A model generated the notes under the pieces. It ran no database searches, was not told the DNA's origin, and was given only the letters and a program-made list of their open reading frames with translations. 64,000 nucleotides of DNA, from the NCBI GenBank assembly GCA_963802795.1, contig CAWDJV010000005.1, forward strand, positions 558,001-622,000, in the 5' to 3' direction. This DNA comes from JAIBJN01 sp963802795 (lineage in GTDB: Bacteria > Actinomycetota > Thermoleophilia > Gaiellales > Gaiellaceae). The position numbers and the translations under genes were made by a program. Shown here one piece after another: positions 50,994 through 59,217 of the stretch; the stretch's first letter is position 1; every line of letters begins with the position of its first letter.

Positions 50994-52951
50994 TGGCAGT
51001 CGAGGTCCACGAGGCCGAGCACGAAGTCGCGCACGCGCCGCCGCCACCGCCGCGGACCGGTCTGCGCCGCCTGACGGGCCCGGGCTGGCTGCGCGTCCTC
51101 TGGACGATGCCGCTCGGCTGGGCGCTCGGAACGCTCCTCGTGATCGGCGCCCGCGCCGCGATGGGCTTCGACCCGCTCTGGGAGCTCCCGGTCCTGATCG
51201 TGGTCTGGACGGTGGTCGTCCCGTTCGCCTTCCTGGCGGGAATCGGCGGCTTCGACTACTGGGCCTACTGGATCTCGGGCAAGCCGACGCGCCCCGAGGA
51301 TCACTCCGGCCACGGCGCCCGCACGTGGAAGGACTACTTCCGCGTCAACACCGACCACAAGGTGATCGGGATCCAGTACCTGGTCACGACGATCTTCTTC
51401 TTCGTCGCGGCCGGTCTGATGGCGATGTTCATGCGCGCCGAGCTGGCGAGGCCCGGGATGCAGTACGTGGACACGAACACGTTCAACGGGCTCTTCTCGG
51501 TGCACGCCTCGCTGATGATCTTCCTCTTCATCATCCCGGCGTTCGCCGGCCTCGGGAACTACGTGATCCCGCTCATGATCGGGGCGCCGGACATGGCGTT
51601 CCCGCGCCTGAACGCCCTCTCCTACTGGCTCCTTCCGATCGCCGGCCTGATCATGCTCTCGAGCTACCTCGTCCCCGACGGCGGGGCCTTCGCAGCCGGC
51701 TGGACGAACTACGCCCCGCTCGCCGTGCAGCAGGCGGACGGGAACCTCATGTTCCAGATGGGCGTCCAGTGGGCCGGCGCCTCCTCGATCATGACCGCGC
51801 TCAACTTCCTGGTCACGATCATCACGATGCGGGCGCCCGGGATGACGTTCTGGCGCATGCCGCTCCTGGTCTGGGCGAACTTCGCCACCTCGACCCTGGT
51901 CGTCCTGGCGACGCCCTTCGTCGCCGGCTCTCAGTTCTTCATCATGTTCGACCGGGTCCTGCACACGAACTTCTTCAACCCGGACCTGGGCGGCGACATC
52001 GTCGCCTACCAGCACATCTTCTGGTTCTACTCGCACCCGGCGGTCTACATCATGATGCTGCCCGGCTTCGGCATCGCCTCGGAGGTGATCGCCGTCTTCG
52101 CGCGGAAGCCGATCTTCGGCTACCGGCTGATGGCGCTCTCGCTGATGGCGATTCTCATCCTCGGCTTCTCGGTCTGGGCGCACCACATGTTCGTCTCCGG
52201 CATGCAGCCGTGGATCCGCATCCCGATGATGGTCACCACGCTCGTCATCGCCGTGCCGACGGGGATCAAGGTGTTCAGCTGGCTGGCGACGCTGTGGGAG
52301 GGGCGTCTCCACTTCAACACGCCCATGCTCTTCGCCTCTGGCTTCGTGTCGATGTTCGTGATCGGCGGCCTGTCCGGGATCTACCTCGGCTCGGTGCCGG
52401 TGGACATCCACGCGAGCGACACGTATTTCGTCGTCGCCCACATCCACTACGTGCTCTTCGGCGGCTCGCTCTTCACCATCTTCGCGGGCATCTACTACTG
52501 GTTCCCGAAGATGACCGGCCGGATGTACGACGAGCGCCTCGGGAGGATCCACTTCTGGATGACGTTCGTCGGCTTCAACGTCACGTTCTTCCCGATGCAC
52601 TGGGTGGGGCTCCAGGGGATGCCGCGGCGCGTGGCGGACTACGCCCCGGAGTTCGGGAACTGGAACTTCGTGATCTCGATCGCGTCGTTTGCGCTCGGAG
52701 CCTCGACGATCGTGTTCCTCTACAACATGATCGTGAGCTGGCGGCGCGGGGCGATCGCTCCCGGCAACCCGTGGCGCGGGCTCACGCTCGAGTGGCAGGT
52801 GTCCTCGCCGCCGCCGGTCTTCAACTTCGACGAGATCCCGCAGGTGGTCGGCAGCCCCTACGAGTACGGCGTCCGCGGCGCCCGCCACGCGGTCCTGAAC
52901 GGCGACCGCGCCGCCGTGGAGGAGCCTGCCAAGGAGAAGGTCGAGGCGTGA
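50993..52951 (+). CDS. ctaD: Cytochrome c oxidase subunit I (A2-type heme-copper oxidase)
   Basis: A 652-residue haem-copper oxidase core. It has an N-terminal extension of about 90 residues with two helices, then 12 helices. Ligands: low-spin haem His in FSVHASLMIF, CuB/Tyr region FYSHPAVYIMMLPGFG, CuB histidines in WAHHMFVSGM, and haem a3 His in YFVVAHIHYVLFGGS. The A1-type HPEV glutamate is absent and the YSHPxV signature of A2-type proton channels is present. It overlaps both ctaC (TGATG) and the USP-like gene (GTGA). Confidence 0.95.
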   Translation: MAVEVHEAEHEVAHAPPPPPRTGLRRLTGPGWLRVLWTMPLGWALGTLLVIGARAAMGFDPLWELPVLIVVWTVVVPFAFLAGIGGFDYWAYWISGKPTRPEDHSGHGARTWKDYFRVNTDHKVIGIQYLVTTIFFFVAAGLMAMFMRAELARPGMQYVDTNTFNGLFSVHASLMIFLFIIPAFAGLGNYVIPLMIGAPDMAFPRLNALSYWLLPIAGLIMLSSYLVPDGGAFAAGWTNYAPLAVQQADGNLMFQMGVQWAGASSIMTALNFLVTIITMRAPGMTFWRMPLLVWANFATSTLVVLATPFVAGSQFFIMFDRVLHTNFFNPDLGGDIVAYQHIFWFYSHPAVYIMMLPGFGIASEVIAVFARKPIFGYRLMALSLMAILILGFSVWAHHMFVSGMQPWIRIPMMVTTLVIAVPTGIKVFSWLATLWEGRLHFNTPMLFASGFVSMFVIGGLSGIYLGSVPVDIHASDTYFVVAHIHYVLFGGSLFTIFAGIYYWFPKMTGRMYDERLGRIHFWMTFVGFNVTFFPMHWVGLQGMPRRVADYAPEFGNWNFVISIASFALGASTIVFLYNMIVSWRRGAIAPGNPWRGLTLEWQVSSPPPVFNFDEIPQVVGSPYEYGVRGARHAVLNGDRAAVEEPAKEKVEA

Positions 52952-53817
52952 GCGACCCGTACGCACGAGCGGCCGAAGAGGTCCCCCAGGCCCGGCCGCG
53001 CCACATCCTGGTCGTCGCCAACGAGACGGTCGCCGGCCGGACGCTGCTGGATGCCATCGAGGAGCGCGCCGCCGGTGGGGCGATCCGGGTCACCGTGGTC
53101 TCGCCCCAGAACGATCCGCCCGCGGGCTACGTCGTCTACGAGGAAAGCCGGCGCTCGAGCGCCGAGCGGCGGCTCCGCCGGACGCTGGACCTCCTCCACG
53201 AGGCCGGGATCGCCGCACGCGGGGCGGTCGTCGACCCCGACCCGCTCCACGCTCTCCGCGACGCGCTCCATACGTACGCGCCCGTGGACGAGGTGATCAT
53301 CTCGACGCATCCCGGCGCCGTCCGCTCGAGCTGGCTCCGCTCGGGGCTCGTCGAGCGTGCCCAGAAGGCCGCGGGAGATATCCCGGTCACCCACGTGGAG
53401 GTCGATCTTGCCTCGGAGCGCGACCGTGCGCACGTCCTCGTGATCGCGAACCAGACGATCGTCGGCGGGCCGCTGCTCGCCGCCATCCGCGAGCGAGCCG
53501 AGGCCTCGCCCGCCGAGTTCACGCTCGTCGCCCCAGCCGACCAGCCGGGCGTCCAGGAGCGACTCGCGCTCGCGCTCGCTCAGCTCAAGGGGGCGGGCGT
53601 CGAGGCGACAGGACACATCGGCGACGCCGACCCCGTGACCGCGGCGATGAACGCGGTCCACGACGAGCAGGTGGACGAGATCATCGTCTCGACGTTTCCG
53701 GAGGCGAGCTCGGGCTGGCTCCGCCGCGACGTGGTGGGCCGCATCGAGAGCGGCTCCGGGCTTCCGGTTCGCCACGTCGTCGTCGAGGAGGCCGAGGCGG
53801 AGGCAGTCGCGGAGTAA
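52948..53817 (+). CDS. Tandem USP-like protein in the oxidase operon
   Basis: A 289-residue cytoplasmic protein with two homologous universal-stress-protein-like domains: HILVVANETVAGRTLLDAIE (from about residue 21) and HVLVIANQTIVGGPLLAAI (from about residue 158), each ending with a VDEVIISTHPG / VDEIIVSTFPE strand and a SSWLR/SGWLR loop. The GxxG-x9-G(S/T) ATP motif of classical USPs is not present. GTG 52948 overlaps ctaD, and its TAA overlaps the ctaE ATG, so it is translated between subunits I and III. Role unknown. Confidence 0.85.
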   Translation: MSDPYARAAEEVPQARPRHILVVANETVAGRTLLDAIEERAAGGAIRVTVVSPQNDPPAGYVVYEESRRSSAERRLRRTLDLLHEAGIAARGAVVDPDPLHALRDALHTYAPVDEVIISTHPGAVRSSWLRSGLVERAQKAAGDIPVTHVEVDLASERDRAHVLVIANQTIVGGPLLAAIRERAEASPAEFTLVAPADQPGVQERLALALAQLKGAGVEATGHIGDADPVTAAMNAVHDEQVDEIIVSTFPEASSGWLRRDVVGRIESGSGLPVRHVVVEEAEAEAVAE

Positions 53818-54422
53818 TGGCCTCGGTCGCCGATACGCACGCGCACCCACCCGCTGCCCATCAGAGCTCGCGGGTCGACTCTCGCCTGCTCGGGATCTAC
53901 TTCTTCATCGCGTCCGAGGTGATGCTGTTCGGCTCGTTCTTCAGCATCTACTTCTTCGCGCGCGTCGTCGTCGGCGGCGAAGGCGGTTGGCCGCCCGAGG
54001 GCTACGAGCTTCCCGTCTACCTCGCGCTCCTGAACACCATCATCCTCGTGACCTCGAGCTTCACCATGCACTGGGCCCTCCAGTCGGTGAAGCGCGGCAA
54101 CCGCTCCGGCCTCGTCGCCGGCCTGACGCTGACCTTCCTGCTGGGGCTCACCTTCCTGCTCATCCAGGCTCGTGAGTACACCCGCCTCGGGTTCGCGCCG
54201 TACGACAACGCGTTCGGGTCGACCTTCTACGGGCTCACCGGCCTGCACGGGGCCCATGTCTTCGTCGGCCTGAACCTCCTGCTCTACGCGCTCATCCGCT
54301 CGGTCCGCGGCCACTACGGCCCGGAGCCCGAGAAGCACCTGGGCGTCGAGCTGCCGGGAATCTACTGGCACTTCGTGGACGTAATGTGGATCATCGTGTA
54401 CACCACGGTGTACGTGATCTAG
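53817..54422 (+). CDS. ctaE: Cytochrome c oxidase subunit III
   Basis: A 201-residue subunit III with five membrane helices (LGIYFFIASEVMLFGSFFSI, TIILVTSSFTMHWALQSV and others) and the C-terminal GLHGAHVFVGLNLLLYALI and GIYWHFVDVMWIIVYTTVYV. The conserved EVMLFGSFF and WHFVDVMW are subunit III hallmarks. ATG 53817 overlaps the preceding TAA. It completes the caa3 core; no ctaF (subunit IV) or ctaB is present. Confidence 0.93.
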   Translation: MASVADTHAHPPAAHQSSRVDSRLLGIYFFIASEVMLFGSFFSIYFFARVVVGGEGGWPPEGYELPVYLALLNTIILVTSSFTMHWALQSVKRGNRSGLVAGLTLTFLLGLTFLLIQAREYTRLGFAPYDNAFGSTFYGLTGLHGAHVFVGLNLLLYALIRSVRGHYGPEPEKHLGVELPGIYWHFVDVMWIIVYTTVYVI

Positions 54423-54442
54423 GTCACGAGCCAGGAGGCGCT

Positions 54443-55093
54443 GTGCGTAACCCGTTCCGGAGCGAAGCTGAGGCCTTCAGCTTCGTTCTCGTGTGCGTGG
54501 CTCTCTTCGCCGCGGTGGCGGTGGCGGGGATCCTCGGCGGCGGCTGGGTGGCGCTTGCCGTCTTCCTCATCCTCGCGATCGGCGTCGCTTTCTACGTGAA
54601 GGGACCGCCGAAAGAGGCGGAGGAGCCCGTCGTCTCCCGGCGGGGCGGCGATCGCCGCCGCATCCTCGTCGTCGCCAACGAGACCGTGGCTGGTCGGGCA
54701 CTCCGGGACGAGGTCGTCCGCCGTGCGGGTGGGGACGCCGACGTCCTCGTCGTCTGCCCGGCGCTCAACTCTCCGATCCGCCACTGGGCTTCCGACGAGG
54801 ACGGTGCCCGAGCGGCCGCCGAGCAGCGGCTGGAGGAGTCCCTTTCCGCGCTCGCCGCCGAAGGCGTCGCGGCGCGCGGCGAGGTCGGCGACGCCGATCC
54901 CGTGCAGGCGATGGACGACGCGCTCCGGACCTTCGGAGCCGACGAGATCGTCATCTCGACGCATCCGCCCGGCCGGTCGAACTGGCTCGAGAAGGCTGTC
55001 ATCGAGAAGGCGGGCGAGCGCTACCCGGTGCCGATCACGCACGTCGTCGTCGACCTGGAGCTCGAGCGCGGCCGCAGCTCGGCGACCGGCTGA
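54443..55093 (+). CDS. Membrane-anchored USP-like protein
   Basis: A 216-residue protein with two N-terminal helices (FSFVLVCVALFAAVAVAGIL, WVALAVFLILAIGVAFYV) and a cytoplasmic USP-like domain from about residue 70 (ILVVANETVAGRALRDEVV, then DEIVISTHPPGRSNWLEKA). The domain is clearly homologous to both halves of the tandem USP-like protein upstream. GTG 54443 has AGGAGG four bases in front. The helices could replace the missing subunit IV or tether the sensor to the oxidase; this is speculation. Confidence 0.82.
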   Translation: MRNPFRSEAEAFSFVLVCVALFAAVAVAGILGGGWVALAVFLILAIGVAFYVKGPPKEAEEPVVSRRGGDRRRILVVANETVAGRALRDEVVRRAGGDADVLVVCPALNSPIRHWASDEDGARAAAEQRLEESLSALAAEGVAARGEVGDADPVQAMDDALRTFGADEIVISTHPPGRSNWLEKAVIEKAGERYPVPITHVVVDLELERGRSSATG

Positions 55094-55099
55094 GAGCTC

Positions 55100-55526
55100 C
55101 TAGTCGGAGGTCGTCTCGGTGGCGCCGCTGGTCGTCCCGACGTCGCCGCTCGGGTCGCAGCCTTCGATGTCCTTGCCCGCGACGCTCGCGACGTAGCCGG
55201 CCACGTCGTCGGCGTCCTGGCCGGTGACGAGGTCGGAGGGCATCGGCGGTGCGGCGAGGTCGATCTGCCCCCTGACGACGGAGTAGATCGTGTCCTCCTC
55301 GAAGCCCTGGCTGCAGCTGTAGCCGAGCGCGTTGTCGAGGTTCGGCCCGACGTCCGAGAACGTGCCCGCTTCCGCGAGCGTGTGGCGGCTCCCGCAGTTG
55401 GTGACGAAGAGCTGCTTCCCGTTCGACTTGTTGGCGCCCTCGAACCCCGTCGTCTCGTCCCCGCCGCAGCCGGCGGCGCAGCAGGGCGGCAACGGACAGC
55501 GAGAGAGCGAGGAGCCCGCGCGCCAC
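55100..55526 (-). CDS. Small cytochrome c-like lipoprotein, haem motif altered, one frameshift
   Basis: About 141 residues. The signal (LLALSLSVAALL) and lipobox (AAGC) lie in two frames that join near 55475. The mature domain has NGKQLFVTNCGSRHTLAEAG and VGPNLDNAL, closely similar to the cytochrome c domain of CtaC, but the haem motif CxxCH reads CGSRH (CGC instead of TGC). The distal Met is in APPMPSDLV. Either haem is bound through one thioether or a base is wrong. Starts 6 nt after the STAS gene. Confidence 0.72.
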
Positions 55527-55532
55527 GTCCGG

Positions 55533-55898
55533 CTAGGGGTGCGGAGCCTCCACCACGCCGGCGCTCTCGAGCGCATCGGCCCGAGTCCCGTGGATGGGGA
55601 AGATCCGGTTGAGGCCCGTGATCTCGAAGATCTTCGTGATGTTGCGGTCGCTACAGACCACGGAGAGCTCGCCGCCGTCGGGGCGCAGGCGCTTCACCCC
55701 GCCCACGAGGACGCCCAGCGTCGTCGAGTCGATGAAGGTGGTGTCCGTCAGGTCGACGATGACGTGCTTGGCTCCGAGGTCGATCGACTCGATGAGCTGC
55801 TGCTTGAACTCCGGCGCCGTGTAGAGGTCGACCTCTCCGGTCAGCGCGATGACGTGGACCTCCGCAGTCGGCCGCTCCGTCTTGATGTCGAAGTTCAT
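55533..55898 (-). CDS. STAS-domain anti-sigma factor antagonist
   Basis: A 121-residue SpoIIAA/RsbV-type protein. VHVIALTGEVDLYTAPEFKQ and the phosphorylatable serine region VDLTDTTFIDSTTLGVLVGG are intact. Unphosphorylated, such proteins release sigma factors from kinase-type anti-sigmas. No RsbW-like kinase is adjacent. ATG 55898 has a strong ribosome-binding site (AAGGGGG). It sits downstream of the TPR gene and just before the cytochrome c gene. Confidence 0.9.
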   Translation of the reverse strand: MNFDIKTERPTAEVHVIALTGEVDLYTAPEFKQQLIESIDLGAKHVIVDLTDTTFIDSTTLGVLVGGVKRLRPDGGELSVVCSDRNITKIFEITGLNRIFPIHGTRADALESAGVVEAPHP

Positions 55899-55938
55899 GT
55901 GCCCCCTTGTCGAGTCTCGGGCTGCCTACCCTAACCGG

Positions 55939-56752
55939 TTACTCGCCGTCCGAGTCGCCGCCGGAGCCCCCGCCCGAGCCGTCGCCGCCCGCGCCCGCCG
56001 CCGCTCCGGAGATCGCCGTCTCAGCGCATCGATGCGCTCCTGGATCTGCTCCGCGTTCGGGTTGTTGGGCGAGACGTCGAGGAAGCTCTCGTAGGCGGTG
56101 ATCGCCGTCTCGTAATCCTGGGCGGTCTCCGCGGCCTGGGCGTACTGGAGGTAGAGGAGCGGCTCGTCGGCCACGAGCTCGGTGAGCTTCTCGAAGACGC
56201 CGAGCTGGAGCGCCGAAAGCGTCTGCACCTCTGCGTCCGCGGTGCTCGCGCGAGCGTTCGCCTGATTGCTCAGCGACTCCGAGATCGGGTTCCCCAGCAG
56301 GTCCTGCAGGAAGCCGCTGTCGGTCGGAGCGAAGGTGGTCGGCAGGGACGCCTCCGCCGCTTCGTTCGCAGCGATCGCCGATTCTGCTGCGCGGAGGCGA
56401 TCTGGGTCCCGTAGAGCGCGGCGAGCGTTCGCAGAGCGTCCGGGTCCTCCGGCCGCATCGTCCGGTAGCGCTCGAGCGCCGAGATCGCTTCGTCGATCTC
56501 TCCTTCCGCCTGCGCGGCGCGGGCGAGGTCGAGGCGGGCCTCGGGGTCGTTCGGCTTTTCCTGCACGGCGGCCCGGGCGTCGTCGAGCGACGGCGTGTCG
56601 CTCGACACCGGGCGATTCAGGAGGTCGGCGAAGTAGTCGCCGATGCCGGAGCCGCCGGCTCCCACGCCGAAGATGAGGAAGCCGAACAGGAAAGCGACCG
56701 CGAGAAGGAGGAAGACCCACTTCGCCTTGCGGCGAAGCTTGGGAAAGAACAT
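55939..56752 (-). CDS. Membrane-anchored TPR protein, two frameshifts
   Basis: About 270 residues. MFFPKLRRKAKWVFLLLAVA and FLFGFLIFGVGAGG form one N-terminal helix, followed by TPR-like repeats (PSLDDARAAVQEKPNDPEAR with LDLARAAQAEGEIDEAISAL, later LYLQYAQAAETAQDYETAIT with SFLDVSPNNPNAEQIQERID) and a Gly/Asp-rich tail. Frame changes near 56385 and near 56020 are needed. ATG 56752 overlaps the stop of the amidohydrolase (TGATG); an in-frame GTG at 56830 with a ribosome-binding site is an alternative start. Possibly a scaffold for an envelope complex. Confidence 0.75.
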
Positions 56753-58063
56753 CAGGTCTTCGGCGCTGGCGGCGCTTCGCTGAGCAGGCGGGCGCGTGCG
56801 GCGCTTGCGCTGCGTCGAAGCTCGTGCCACTCGAATTCTCCTTTCTCGTATCGGGCCTCGCCGTCGACGAGGGTGAGGAGCACCCGGTCGGGCGAGCCGC
56901 CGAAGACCACGGCGGTGGTTGGCTCCTCCCAGGGAAGGAAGGCCGAGCCGGCGAGCGAGACGACCGTGAGATCGGCGCGCTTTCCGACGGCGAGCGACCC
57001 GGTCTCGTCACCGAGCCCGAGCGCGCGCGCCGAGCCAAGAGTAGCGAGTTCGAGCGCAGTGCCCGCCGAGAGGGCGTCGCCGCGGCGTTCGCGCGTGCGC
57101 GCGGTGTAGACGGCAGCCCGCATTTCCTCGAAGATGTCGAACGACGGCGTCGACGCGGGGCTGTCCGTTCCGAGCCCGACCCGGACCCCCGCTTCGAGCA
57201 ACGCGACGAGCGGCGCAGCGCCGCAACCGAGGATCGCGTTGGAGCGCGGGCAGTGGGCGACGGCGACGTCGTGCTCCGCGAGGAGCGCGATCTCGTCCTC
57301 GTCGACGTGCACGCAGTGAGCCGCGAGGACGTGAGGGCCGAGGAGCCCGCGCTCGGCGAGGAGCCGGACTCCGGTCCGGCCGGCCGGCGTGACGGGAACA
57401 CCCCGTGCCTCCGCCATGAGGCCGGTGCCGTGCAGCACCCATTCCTGCTCGGCCTCGCTCTCGGCCAGGTGGGTGACCACGGGCACCCCGAGGCCGGCGC
57501 ACGCCGCGTAGACGTCGGCCGTGACGCTGTACGGCGCGTGAGGCGAGACGCCGACGCGCACCCGCTCCGAGAGCGACCCGGCGATCGCGTCTCGGAGCGC
57601 GGCGAAGCGCGCGAGCGCGGCGTCCGCGTCGTCTCCGAAGACCTCGAGCGCGACCAGCGCAGGCAGCCCGAGCTCGGCGCAGGCGGGCGCGGCCGCTCCC
57701 GTGAAGCTGGCGTCGCGCGAGGGTCGTGATCCCCGAGCGCAGGCACTCGGCCGCGCCCAGCCGGGCGATCGCCAGAGCGTCTCCGTCCAGAAGGCGGGCC
57801 TTGCGCCGGATGTGGAGGTCGATCCAGGGCGCAAAGGAGAAGCCGTCGCCGAACCCCGCATACACGGCGTACTCGAGGTGGGAGTGGGCGTTCACGAACC
57901 CCGGCAGGACGGCCGCCTCCTCGAACCGCCGGCGCTCTCCCTCGAGCTCGCCGGCCGGGCCGATCCCGACGATGCGCCCGTTCGCGACGGCGACGCCCCC
58001 GCCCTGCACCGGCTCTCCGTCGACCGGGAGGACCCAGTCCGCCTCGTAGACGACCGGCGTCAC
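56752..58063 (-). CDS. Amidohydrolase, MTA/SAH or aminodeoxyfutalosine deaminase type, one frameshift
   Basis: About 437 residues of the TrzN/SsnA-like metal-dependent deaminases. N-terminal metal motif AHSHLEYAVYAGFGDG, then (after a frame change near 57720) SPHAPYSVTADV, VTHLAESEAEQEW, AAHCVHVDEDE and the final Asp in GLGTDSPASTPSFDIF. Deaminases of this subfamily act on S-adenosylhomocysteine, methylthioadenosine or 6-amino-6-deoxyfutalosine in menaquinone synthesis; I cannot choose from sequence alone. GTG 58063 is fixed by a -10 that begins in the stop codon of tatC. Overlaps the TPR gene by one base. Confidence 0.82.
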
Positions 58064-58069
58064 TGCAGC

Positions 58070-58075
58070 AACCTA
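58070..58075 (-). promoter_or_regulatory. -10 element (TAGGTT) embedded in the tatC stop codon
   Basis: The tatC TAG (58075-58073) continues as GTT to form TAGGTT, ending 6 nt before GTG 58063. Confidence 0.55.
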
Positions 58076-58858
58076 GGTGTCAGTGGATGCGAAGGCCTCG
58101 TGCCGTGCCTGGATCTTGTCCGCCCAGCGCCGCTCGAAGAAGGCCGCCAGCACGACGGAGAGAAAGTAGAGCACGAGCAGCGGGACGACCTCGAGCGCGA
58201 GCGACACCGGATCGACCGTCGGGAGCAGCGCCGCGGCGACGAAGACGAGCGCGACGCCGATCCGCCAGTTTCGGCGGAGCTGGTCGGACGTCACGATCCC
58301 GAGGCGGACGAGCGCCAGGATGAAGACCGGCATCTCGAACATGAGCCCGATCCCGAGCAGGCTGAGCGAGACGAACGAGTAGTAGTAGCTCGCCCTGATC
58401 TGGATGTCGAAGAGGTCGGCGTTGAACTCCGTCAGGAAGGACAGCGCCTTGGGGAGGACGACGTAGTACCCGAAGGCGACGCCCGCGGCGAAGAGCACCG
58501 TCGCGCAGAAGACGAACACCACCACGATCCGCTGGGTGTGCTCCTCGAAGGCGGGCGCGAGGAAGCTCCAGAGCTGCCAGAGGATGACGGGCAGGGCCAG
58601 GGCGAGACCCGCGACGAGGCACACCTTCACCGTGGTGAAGAAGGGCTCCGTGACCCCGAAGGTGACGAGCTCTCCCTCACGGGCCGCCGGGAGCGGCTGC
58701 GCGAGCCAGCGCAGGATCTCGTCCTGGAAGACGAACGCGACCACGAAGCCGAGGATCGTGGCGACCAGGACGAGGATCAGACGTGTGCGTAGCTCGTCGA
58801 GGTGCTCGACGAGCGTGACGCGATCGCCGTGCCCGAGGCGACGCGGCAGACTGGCCAT
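58073..58858 (-). CDS. tatC: Twin-arginine translocase subunit TatC
   Basis: A 261-residue polytopic TatC with six membrane helices. The N-terminal HLDELRTRLILVLVATILGF, the first periplasmic loop, EPFFTTVKVCLVAGLALALP, and FGYYVVLPKALSFLTEFN with YYYSFVSLSLLGIGLMFEMP are family hallmarks; the conserved Glu in HLDEL is present. It recognises twin-arginine signal peptides. It lies three bases downstream of tatA, so both are made together. Confidence 0.95.
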   Translation of the reverse strand: MASLPRRLGHGDRVTLVEHLDELRTRLILVLVATILGFVVAFVFQDEILRWLAQPLPAAREGELVTFGVTEPFFTTVKVCLVAGLALALPVILWQLWSFLAPAFEEHTQRIVVVFVFCATVLFAAGVAFGYYVVLPKALSFLTEFNADLFDIQIRASYYYSFVSLSLLGIGLMFEMPVFILALVRLGIVTSDQLRRNWRIGVALVFVAAALLPTVDPVSLALEVVPLLVLYFLSVVLAAFFERRWADKIQARHEAFASTDT

Positions 58859-58861
58859 TAC

Positions 58862-59101
58862 CTAGCTCGAGACGTGCTCGCTCTTGCGCTCCTCCGGAGC
58901 CGGTGGAGGGCTCGCGGGGGCGGGCGCGCTCAGCTCGGTCTTCTCGGGCTCCTCATCCGTGCCGGTTCCCGTGACGGCGTCCTTGAACTCCCGCATCCCG
59001 CGGCCCACTGAGCGCCCCATCTCCGGGAGTCGCTTGGCGCCGAAGAGCAGCAGCAGGACGATGAGAATGAGAATCATCTCTTGCCAGCCGATCGGACCCA
59101 T
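58862..59101 (-). CDS. tatA: Twin-arginine translocase subunit TatA/E
   Basis: A 79-residue TatA: one membrane helix (GWQEMILILIVLLLLFGAKR), the FGAKRLPEMGRSVGRGMREF hinge and amphipathic helix, and an acidic/Pro-rich tail. It forms the pore ring with TatC. ATG 59101 is 6 nt after TATTCT (leaderless). No TatB is present, as in many actinobacteria with TatA plus TatC. Confidence 0.95.
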   Translation of the reverse strand: MGPIGWQEMILILIVLLLLFGAKRLPEMGRSVGRGMREFKDAVTGTGTDEEPEKTELSAPAPASPPPAPEERKSEHVSS

Positions 59102-59107
59102 GCGCCG

Positions 59108-59113
59108 AGAATA
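59108..59113 (-). promoter_or_regulatory. -10 element (TATTCT) for tatA-tatC
   Basis: TATTCT ends 6 nt before ATG 59101 on the minus strand; leaderless layout. Confidence 0.6.
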
Positions 59114-59150
59114 GCACGGGGGTCTGCGCGGCCAGCGCTGGGACAACGGC

Positions 59151-59186
59151 TACACTGGTTATATCCGAGACGGCTGGTGGAGCCGT
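59151..59186 (+). promoter_or_regulatory. Promoter -10 (TACACT) and leader hairpin of the suf operon
   Basis: TACACT (59151-59156) is the likely -10. The leader of about 55 nt contains the hairpin ACGGCT-GGTGG-AGCCGT (59170-59186). This is one of the few units with a real leader and may be where iron or sulfur status is sensed; no SufR or RirA site was recognised. Confidence 0.4.
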
Positions 59187-59217
59187 TTCCAGACTTTCAC
59201 AGGTGGATCACAAAAGG

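Noticed and set aside
49982..52951. Apparent single protein joining oxidase subunits II and I
   Set aside because: Caused by one extra base near 50926. In the corrected frame ctaC ends normally at TGA 50993 and ctaD starts at the overlapping ATG.
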